Shown: in pieces, positions 27,767-33,722 of the stretch
Numbering within the stretch: the stretch's first letter is position 1
Layout of the letters: each line of letters begins with the position of its first letter
NCBI GenBank assembly: GCA_900541475.1
Contig: UQJV01000018.1
Coordinates: forward strand, 1-36,689
Direction of reading: 5' to 3'
Source: an uncultured Collinsella sp.
Lineage (GTDB): Bacteria > Actinomycetota > Coriobacteriia > Coriobacteriales > Coriobacteriaceae
DNA length: 36,689 nt
Translations under genes and position numbers: made by a program
The notes under the pieces: model-generated
What the model was told of the DNA's origin: nothing
Seen by the model: the letters and a program-made list of their open reading frames with translations, nothing else
Databases searched by the model: none

Positions 27767-27803
27767 ACCTGCCAAAAAGGGACGGGTTTATTTTGGTCGG
27801 TTT
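27767..27803. repeat. Hairpin repeat copy 1, at the 3' end of the AraC gene
   Basis: ACCTGCCAAAA, loop AGGGACGGGTTTA, TTTTGGTCGGTTT. It is the inverted, slightly decayed counterpart of the hairpin at 31483-31519 and touches the AraC stop codon. Confidence 0.7.
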
Positions 27804-28810
27804 TATCTGGGCAAACGCTGGCGATACGCCGCCGGCGTGCAGCCATAGCGCTCGGCAAACTTTTTGTAGAAGAAGCTCATGTTGGCGTAGCCGACCTCAC
27901 GCGCCGCGGTTTCGGCAGTGGCACCGGCGTCAAGCAGTGTTGCCGCGCGTGTCAGGCGGCCCTCCTGCACGAGCTGCATAAACGTGCGACCCGTCTGCCG
28001 TTTGAGCAGCGCGCTTGCGTAGTTGGGACTCAGATGCAGGTGGCGAGCTACGTCCTCGAGCGTACAATCGCAGTCATGGCGCTCGATGTAGCCCACGGCA
28101 GCCGCGACCTGCGCCGAAGGCAGCGTGGGCAAGTCCGCCTGCAACAGCGATGTCTCATAGCTTTGCATCAGCTCAACCAACAGCAACTCAAACAACCTCG
28201 ACACGATCTGGGGACTCGCCGCCGTCGGCTCCAGGAGCTCGCACAGCATCTCCTGCATGTATCGGCGCACGCGGCGGCTGTTGCCCGTGCGGAAATGCAC
28301 ATGACCGCGGTGGTCGGTTTCGTCATTGAGGGCATTAATGAGGAACTGCGAGACGGTGCTTGACGGCGACAGGCTCTGCTCTAGGCTGCGGTGCAACATC
28401 GGCCGCGAGATGACGATGCTCAGCATAATGTCATGCTCGCCGAGCTCGCCCACGGCATGTGGACAGGCCGCGTCGAGCAAGAGCACCTCGTTTTGGGCAA
28501 GCGTGAGCTGTGCGCCGTTGACGACCTGCGGCGCATGACCGCGATAGACATAGCTGATTTCGACATAATCGTGCACATGCTCCGGTACAGAGTTGAAGCG
28601 CGAGTTACGCACGATTGATAGGCCCTCGGGCATGCCTTCTTGGTGCAAGGCTCGCGTCTGGTCACCGATTTTATGGATATGTTTTTCACCGATATTCTGC
28701 TGATAACCCGAGACGAACGCATCATTCCAGTCATAGCGGACGCCTGTGCGGTAAGCGCGTTCGCTATCGGTCAACTCGAGCAGCAGGCTGTCTAAATGCG
28801 TAAGATCCAT
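27803..28810 (-). CDS. AraC-family transcriptional regulator
   Basis: 335 residues. The N-terminal cupin-type sensor domain is seen in FNSVPEHVHDYVEISYVYRG and VLLLDAACPHAV (about 75-125). The C-terminal AraC double HTH begins VGYIERHDCDCTLEDVARHLHLSPNYASALLKRQTGRTFMQ and ends with the second HTH ATAETAAREVGYANMSFFYKKFAERYGCTPAAYR. This arrangement fits activators of carbohydrate genes. It is divergent from the glycoside hydrolase across 116 bp, which holds an AT-rich stretch with AATCGATT and AATCGTTGATT as possible half-sites. It likely controls the hydrolase and perhaps the 6-phospho-beta-glucosidase downstream of it. Confidence 0.93.
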   Translation of the reverse strand: MDLTHLDSLLLELTDSERAYRTGVRYDWNDAFVSGYQQNIGEKHIHKIGDQTRALHQEGMPEGLSIVRNSRFNSVPEHVHDYVEISYVYRGHAPQVVNGAQLTLAQNEVLLLDAACPHAVGELGEHDIMLSIVISRPMLHRSLEQSLSPSSTVSQFLINALNDETDHRGHVHFRTGNSRRVRRYMQEMLCELLEPTAASPQIVSRLFELLLVELMQSYETSLLQADLPTLPSAQVAAAVGYIERHDCDCTLEDVARHLHLSPNYASALLKRQTGRTFMQLVQEGRLTRAATLLDAGATAETAAREVGYANMSFFYKKFAERYGCTPAAYRQRLPR

Positions 28811-28926
28811 GGCATCACAATCGTTGATTCGGTCATATTCTGCTGTGGTTTTGATATTAGCAGGACGGCGCGCTCGGCGTACTCTGACTTCAATCGATTT
28901 AAAAGGTTGGTTTTAGAGGAGTGGAT

Positions 28927-31497
28927 ATGGCGGCATACGACAACCATGTGCTTCCGTTCTTGTGGCTCAAGGGCGAGGCGCGCGAGACGATTACCGAATA
29001 CTTAGAGCAGATTGCCAGAGCGGACATCCGTGAAGTCTGCCTCGAATCGCGCACGCATCCCGAGTTTTGTCGCGACGGCTGGTGGGGTGACCTGCGTTTT
29101 ATTATCGACGAGTGCAAGCGCTTGGGGTTGAAGATCTGGCTGCTCGACGACGCCCATTTCCCCACGGGCTACGCCAACGGCGCGCTTGCGGGCAAGAACG
29201 TCGACCCCGCGCTTAAGAAGACCGTGCTCAAACATCGCACGGTTACGGTCGTTGGTCCCCAGCCGTCCACGGTCATCAAGCTCGGCAATCTTTTGGATCC
29301 CACGGAGCGCTTTGTGGGCGCGACGACTTTCGACGCCGCCGGCGCACCGCTCAATCTTGAGATCACTCTCGAGCAGACCGACGGCGGCACCCCCGCTCGT
29401 CTGCGTTTTGACGCGCCCGACGGCATTGCCACCGTCGAGCTCTACGTCACCAGCCAAAAAACCGGCTTTCGCGATGAGTACATCAATATGGTCGACACCG
29501 ATTCGTGCCGCGTGCTGATCGACGCCGCCTACGAGCCCACGTTTGAGCATCTGGGCGACGAATTCGGCCGCACCATCCTGGGCTTCTTTACCGATGAGCC
29601 CGGCTTTATGAACGAGAAGGGCACGGCACTCGACGATGCTTCTACCAGCAGCTTTATCGGACGCGGCGATATGGCACTGCCCTGGTCGGACGAGCTTGCC
29701 CGCCGTTTGCGCAATGCACTTGGCGAGGACTGGCTCGCCAAGCTACACGGCCTTTGGACACGCGAGGCAGATGGCGCCCGAGTCCGCCACACTTACATGG
29801 ACATCGCCACGCAACTCTACCGTGCGTGCTTTGACGAGCAGATTGGTGACTGGTGCCGTGAGCGCGGCGTTATGCACATTGGCCATGTGATCGAGGACAA
29901 GAGCTGCCACACACGCTTGGGCCAGGGCGCTGGGCACTATTTCCGCGCTGTCGCCGGTCAGGACATGGCGGGCATCGATGTTGTCATCAACCAGCTTGCC
30001 CCCGGCGTCGACCACGGGCGCTACAGCTACTTCCACGGTGCGTGGAACATGGAGTTCTTTACCTACGCGCTTGCCAAACTGGGCTCTTCGGCCGCGCGCC
30101 TCGACCCTAAAAAACAAGGACGCTGCATGGCCGAGGTCTTTGGCGCCTTCGGCTGGCACGAGGGCCTGCGCGAGATGAAGTGGATTGCCGACCACATGCT
30201 CGTCCGCGGCGTCAATTGGTTTACGCCGCACGCGTTTAGCATGGCGCCCTTCCCCGATTGGGACTGCCCGCCGCACTTTTACGCGCACGGCAACAATCCG
30301 CAGTGGCCGCACTTTGGGCAGCTCATGAGCTATATGAACCGTACGGCAACGCTGCTTTCGGGAGGCTGTGCCGCGTGCCCCGTTGCCATCCTGTACCATG
30401 CCGATGCCGAGTGGGCGGGCGATGCCATGCCTATCGAGCGCGTGGCTGCCGAGCTCACGCGTGCGCAGATCGACTTTGATTTTGTGCCCGCCGAGGCTTT
30501 TGAGGATGAGGGCCGTTACGAGGTTTCAATTGCTGATGGAATGCTTACCGTAAACGATTGTCGTTACCAGGCGTTTATTATGCCAGGAGCTTCATTTATT
30601 GGCTCGGCGACGGCGCAGGCCGTAAGGCGCATGATGGATGCGGGAGTTATGGTCCTCGCCGTCGACGAGGTGCCGAGCGCGCTTTACGACGCCGATGACG
30701 TGGTTGAACTGGATGAACTTGCAGCGACTCCGCTTGCCGATATGGCGGACGTGCTGGCGAACGCTGGGCTGCAGACGGTTGTCACCGACACGCCCCAGTC
30801 CTGGCTGCGCGCGCTTCGTTACGAGCGCGCCGGCGAGACCTACGTCATGCTGGTCAACGAGCACCCGCACGAGTGCATCGACTGCACAGTTAAACTCGCG
30901 CAAGGCGAGCGACTTTGCGGCACGCGCCTCGACCTGTTGAATGGCACCGATCCCGTTGCGTTTGACGGAACGCTTGAGCTCGCACCCTTCGAGAGCTGCT
31001 TCGTTGCCTTGGAGACGGACGGCGAGCTTGAGTCCGGGGACGGCGCGGACATGGGCTCGAGCGATGCGCTCGCCCTCGACATCAACGGCCCTTGGACCGT
31101 CGCCCTCTCCCCTGCCGGCGGCGGAACCTTTGGCGCCCCGCAGGAACTCGAGCACTTGTGCGATCTCACGGCCGAGCGATTCCCCAATGCATGCGGGACG
31201 TTCCACTATCGCACGTTGTTCGAGCTGGCGAACGACCTTGCCGATGCCACAATCGACCTGGGAGATGTCTGCGAAGTCGCGACACTTACGCTCGACGGAC
31301 ACCCACTCGGCACACGCATCTGTCCGCCCTATCGCTTTGCCATCGATCCTCTTGCTGCCGGCACGCACGAACTCACCGTCGACGTCATCAACACGCTCGA
31401 TCATGCGATTCCCGACATCTTCGCCCTCACCGAACCCGTCGCCCCGAGCGGCATCCTCGGTCCCGTTACCCTTTGCGGGCAAAACCTGCCAAAATAA
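28927..31497 (+). CDS. Large glycoside hydrolase, TIM-barrel plus jelly-roll, GH106-like
   Basis: 856 residues starting at the ATG 5 bp after GAGGAG; a GTG at 28921 overlaps that ribosome site. The N-terminal barrel has ECKRLGLKIWLLDDAHFPTGYANG, typical of GH106/related glycosylhydrolases. ILGFFTDEPGF contains a likely catalytic acid, and GVMHIGHVIEDKSC and FGAFGWHEGLREMKW follow. A middle flavodoxin-like/trimerisation-type segment (AACPVAILYHADAEW) and a C-terminal beta-sandwich with galactose-binding-type strands (FHYRTLFELANDLADATIDLGDV) complete it. There is no signal peptide, so it acts in the cytoplasm on imported oligosaccharides. Rhamnoside hydrolysis is the nearest guess; the substrate is not determined. 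The final codons run into a hairpin repeat. Confidence 0.8.
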   Translation: MAAYDNHVLPFLWLKGEARETITEYLEQIARADIREVCLESRTHPEFCRDGWWGDLRFIIDECKRLGLKIWLLDDAHFPTGYANGALAGKNVDPALKKTVLKHRTVTVVGPQPSTVIKLGNLLDPTERFVGATTFDAAGAPLNLEITLEQTDGGTPARLRFDAPDGIATVELYVTSQKTGFRDEYINMVDTDSCRVLIDAAYEPTFEHLGDEFGRTILGFFTDEPGFMNEKGTALDDASTSSFIGRGDMALPWSDELARRLRNALGEDWLAKLHGLWTREADGARVRHTYMDIATQLYRACFDEQIGDWCRERGVMHIGHVIEDKSCHTRLGQGAGHYFRAVAGQDMAGIDVVINQLAPGVDHGRYSYFHGAWNMEFFTYALAKLGSSAARLDPKKQGRCMAEVFGAFGWHEGLREMKWIADHMLVRGVNWFTPHAFSMAPFPDWDCPPHFYAHGNNPQWPHFGQLMSYMNRTATLLSGGCAACPVAILYHADAEWAGDAMPIERVAAELTRAQIDFDFVPAEAFEDEGRYEVSIADGMLTVNDCRYQAFIMPGASFIGSATAQAVRRMMDAGVMVLAVDEVPSALYDADDVVELDELAATPLADMADVLANAGLQTVVTDTPQSWLRALRYERAGETYVMLVNEHPHECIDCTVKLAQGERLCGTRLDLLNGTDPVAFDGTLELAPFESCFVALETDGELESGDGADMGSSDALALDINGPWTVALSPAGGGTFGAPQELEHLCDLTAERFPNACGTFHYRTLFELANDLADATIDLGDVCEVATLTLDGHPLGTRICPPYRFAIDPLAAGTHELTVDVINTLDHAIPDIFALTEPVAPSGILGPVTLCGQNLPK

Positions 31498-31519
31498 ACC
31501 TGTCCCTTTTTGGCAGGTT
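31483..31519. repeat. Hairpin repeat copy 2, overlapping the hydrolase stop codon
   Basis: Perfect 12-bp stem AACCTGCCAAAA/TTTTGGCAGGTT with loop TAAACCTGTCCCT. The hydrolase TAA at 31495-31497 is the first loop codon. The plus strand ends in TTT but lacks a full U-tract, so it may attenuate read-through into the regulator gene. Confidence 0.8.
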
Positions 31520-31539
31520 TGTTGAGTGTAGGAGTTCGC

Positions 31540-32394
31540 ATGGATATCAAACGCAAGATTTCCGAGGCACAGGGCCTTACCCCTACCGAGCAACAGCTCG
31601 GCATCTCGGCCCTTGCCATGGGCGAAGACGTCCGCGGACTCTCCATCAAGGAATTTGCCGCCCGCACCAATGTTTCGGTCGCGAGTGTACACCGCTTTTG
31701 CAAAAAGCTCGGCCTCGAGGGATTCAAAGACCTCAAGGTCGAGCTCATCCGTCAGGCAGCCGAGGCGGGTAACCGGCGCGACGTGGACATCAACTTTCCC
31801 TTCGATGCCACCTCCACCCCTGCGCAGGTGATGGAACGCATGGAGAGGCTCTACCAGACTACCTTGGCCGAAACGCAGGAGCTGCTCGACCCCGCACAGC
31901 TCGACTACGCCGCCAAGCTCCTCATGCGCGCCGGCACAGTGGACATCTACACGGGCTCGCATAACCTGTATCCAGCGGGAATGTTCCACGATCGTCTGCT
32001 TTCCGCCGGTAAGTGCGCGACGTGCTACGGCGGCGTCGAGGCCCAGGTGCGCACGGCGCTCACCTCGGGCCCCGACCATGTGGCAATCGTCATTTCCTAC
32101 AGCGGCCTTGCCCCCAACTTCAAGGAAATCCTACCGATCCTCAGTAGTCGGCATGTCCCGGTCATCGTCATCGGCACACCGTACTGCGCCCGCATTCACC
32201 CCGGCTTTGCCGCCTATCTCATGGTGAGCGACCACGAGAGCATGACGCACCGCATCACGCAGTTTGCCAGCCACATCGCCGTGCAGTACGTGCTTGATTC
32301 GCTCTATAGCAGCTACTTTGCCAAAGATTACGCCCGCTGCTCCGAGTTCCTCGAGCGATTGTTTCCCTACACCCGCCTGCCCGGGCTCAAGTAG
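31540..32394 (+). CDS. RpiR/MurR-family transcriptional regulator
   Basis: 284 residues. The N-terminal RpiR helix-turn-helix reads LSIKEFAARTNVSVASVHRFCKKLGLEGFKDLKVEL (about residues 35-70). The C-terminal SIS sugar-phosphate-binding domain (about 110-260) has VDIYTGSHNLYPAGMFHDRLL and HVAIVISYSGLAPNFKEILPIL. Such regulators sense a phosphosugar. The start follows TAGGAG. It lies 42 bp after the glycoside hydrolase on the same strand, so it likely forms part of that locus. Its TAG stop is inside the first stem of structured element B. Confidence 0.92.
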   Translation: MDIKRKISEAQGLTPTEQQLGISALAMGEDVRGLSIKEFAARTNVSVASVHRFCKKLGLEGFKDLKVELIRQAAEAGNRRDVDINFPFDATSTPAQVMERMERLYQTTLAETQELLDPAQLDYAAKLLMRAGTVDIYTGSHNLYPAGMFHDRLLSAGKCATCYGGVEAQVRTALTSGPDHVAIVISYSGLAPNFKEILPILSSRHVPVIVIGTPYCARIHPGFAAYLMVSDHESMTHRITQFASHIAVQYVLDSLYSSYFAKDYARCSEFLERLFPYTRLPGLK

Positions 32395-32595
32395 TCATTT
32401 AAGAACGTCCCCAATGACTACTCCGGCAACGCCGATGTTTTGGCAACGACAGCGAAAGCCCGTCAGAGCGAGCAAGGTGCCTTGAAACGAGGCGGCATTG
32501 ACCTTCTGGTCATGCCGCCGAAGTTGAAAGGCAGATTGCCGCTCTGACGGGCTTGCAGCGTCAACTGGTTACGAGGGTTGGTAAACCCGCGTAAC
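32391..32595. ncRNA. Structured element B: second copy of the element at 24511
   Basis: AGTAGTCATT (32391-32400) pairs with AATGACTACT (32413-32422), overlapping the upstream gene's stop. The outer stem 32457-32470 pairs perfectly with 32540-32553. A stem GGCGGCAT/ATGCCGCC (32491-32498 with 32512-32519) is capped by GACC-TTCT-GGTC after a one-base bulge. A 3' hairpin (32568-32579 with 32584-32595) has a GGTA loop and one mismatch. Compared with element A the loops and positions are kept, but most outer-stem and 3'-stem pairs are changed in both partners, which is covariation. It ends 3 bp before the pyrE stop, again between convergent genes. Confidence 0.65.
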
Positions 32596-32598
32596 TAC

Positions 32599-33282
32599 CT
32601 ACTCCTGAGCTCCGTACTGCTCGTAGTAGGCGTCGATGGCGGCCTTGAGCTCGTCGTCGATGACGACCTTGCCGTCGATCTCGTGGTTGTAGAGGGTCTC
32701 GACGACCTCGGCCATGGAGACGATGCTCGCGACGGGGAAACCGTACTTGGCCTCGATCTCCTTCTGCGCGGTGGTCACACCGCCCTTGCCGACTTCCATG
32801 CGGTTGAGGGACACGATCAGGCCCTTAATTTCGACGTCGGCAGCAGCCTTAACCTTGGGATAGGTCTCGTCGATGGACTTGCCGCTGGTGGTGACGTCCT
32901 CGACCATGACCACGCGGTCGCCGTCCTGGGGCTCATAGCCCAGCAGGTTGCCCTTATCGGCACCGTGGTCCTTAGCCTCCTTGCGGTCGCAGCAGTACTT
33001 GACCTCCTTGCCGTACAGCTCGTGGTAGGCAATTGCGGTCACGACGGCCAGCGGAATACCCTTGTAGGCCGGTCCAAACAGCACATCAAAGTCGTCGCCA
33101 AAGTTATCGTGAATGGCCTGGGCGTAATACTCGCCCAGCTTCTTGAGCTGGTAGCCCGTCACGTAAGCGCCGGCGTTCATAAAAAACGGGGACTGACGGC
33201 CGCTCTTGAGCGTAAAGCTGCCGAACTTAAGAACGTCGGACTCAACCATAAACTTGATGAACTCTTGCTTGTAAGCCTCCAT
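32599..33282 (-). CDS. pyrE: Orotate phosphoribosyltransferase
   Basis: Transfers phosphoribose from PRPP to orotate, giving OMP in pyrimidine synthesis. 227 residues from the ATG at 33280-33282 after GAGAGGAG; the frame is open further but unlikely. FGSFTLKSGRQSPFFMNAG is the N-terminal orotate-binding region. YKGIPLAVVTAIAYHELYG and RKEAKDHG form the flexible loop. The PRPP-binding motif is VVMVEDVTTSGKSIDETYP. It is monocistronic and oriented away from the ATPase gene. No other pyr genes are nearby. Confidence 0.96.
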   Translation of the reverse strand: MEAYKQEFIKFMVESDVLKFGSFTLKSGRQSPFFMNAGAYVTGYQLKKLGEYYAQAIHDNFGDDFDVLFGPAYKGIPLAVVTAIAYHELYGKEVKYCCDRKEAKDHGADKGNLLGYEPQDGDRVVMVEDVTTSGKSIDETYPKVKAAADVEIKGLIVSLNRMEVGKGGVTTAQKEIEAKYGFPVASIVSMAEVVETLYNHEIDGKVVIDDELKAAIDAYYEQYGAQE

Positions 33283-33408
33283 GCGGGCTCCTCTCGTAAT
33301 CGCGTACGTGCCTTCCAGTTTAGCGCAGGCGAAGCGTCGATGCGGGTGCGCTTTGAGGCCACGGCATTCTGTAAAGGCTTTGTCAGGGAGAATGGTTTTC
33401 CGAACAAT

Positions 33409-33443
33409 GGGGGTTGACATGTCAAACCCCCTCATCAAGAATA
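33409..33443 (+). promoter_or_regulatory. Predicted promoter with palindrome over the -35, upstream of the leader ORF and mgtA
   Basis: GGGGGTTGACATGTCAAACCCCC is close to a complete palindrome (one extra A) centred on the consensus -35 TTGACA at 33414-33419. AAGAAT follows at 33438-33443 after 18 bp. A repressor site covering the -35 is plausible. The gap 33283-33722 (440 bp) also holds the leader ORF and a hairpin. Confidence 0.5.
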
Positions 33444-33508
33444 CGGGCGGATTGAAACGGGTACGGGATACCCAAAGCGCGCAGCGCCCGGCCTTAAGGA
33501 GGTGTGCC

Positions 33509-33580
33509 ATGGAAGGCAGTCATAGTCGAAAAACCTGCATGTCGCCCTCGGCACGCCGCGAGGATTCCGTATCCGCATAA
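33509..33580 (+). CDS. Possible 23-residue leader ORF upstream of mgtA
   Basis: ATG at 33509 preceded by TTAAGGAGGTGTGCC, the strongest ribosome site in this gap. It encodes MEGSHSRKTCMSP then SARREDSVSA and stops at TAA 33578-33580. It lies 140 bp before the MgtA-type ATPase, after the predicted promoter and before a hairpin at 33585-33643. Leader peptides control mgtA in enterobacteria (MgtL, proline-rich), but this one is not proline-rich and no similarity is claimed. The in-frame open region continues upstream to 33281 without a ribosome site. Confidence 0.4.
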   Translation: MEGSHSRKTCMSPSARREDSVSA

Positions 33581-33584
33581 GCGC

Positions 33585-33643
33585 CATGAACCGATCGTCG
33601 ACCCCTCCCACAAAGGTGCCTGTCCTCTTTGTGGTGGTTCGTG
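33585..33643 (+). repeat. Hairpin between leader ORF and mgtA, same family as 4304
   Basis: CATGAACC (33585-33592) pairs with GGTTCGTG (33636-33643, one G.U). Inside it CCACAAAG (33608-33615) pairs with CTTTGTGG (33627-33634) around loop GTGCCTGTCCT. A TTTTTT tract follows only at 33667-33672, so it is not a standard terminator but could act in attenuation. Confidence 0.5.
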
Positions 33644-33722
33644 AGCTTGACGTGAGCGACATCTAGGTTTTTTGCAACTCAATACGACACGTACGCTAAC
33701 TCCCTTCAACAAGGAGGACCCT

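Noticed and set aside
30592..32079. 495-codon minus-strand frame opposite the glycoside hydrolase and the RpiR gene
   Set aside because: Spans two genes, an intergenic hairpin and a ribosome site; no domain.
33281..33508. Upstream extension of the leader ORF to a 99-codon protein
   Set aside because: No ribosome site at 33281, and the extension would cross the predicted promoter; only the last 23 codons have translation signals.
33283..33722. M-box (ykoK) magnesium riboswitch upstream of mgtA
   Set aside because: I could not find the conserved M-box core; the visible features are a leader ORF and a simple hairpin.
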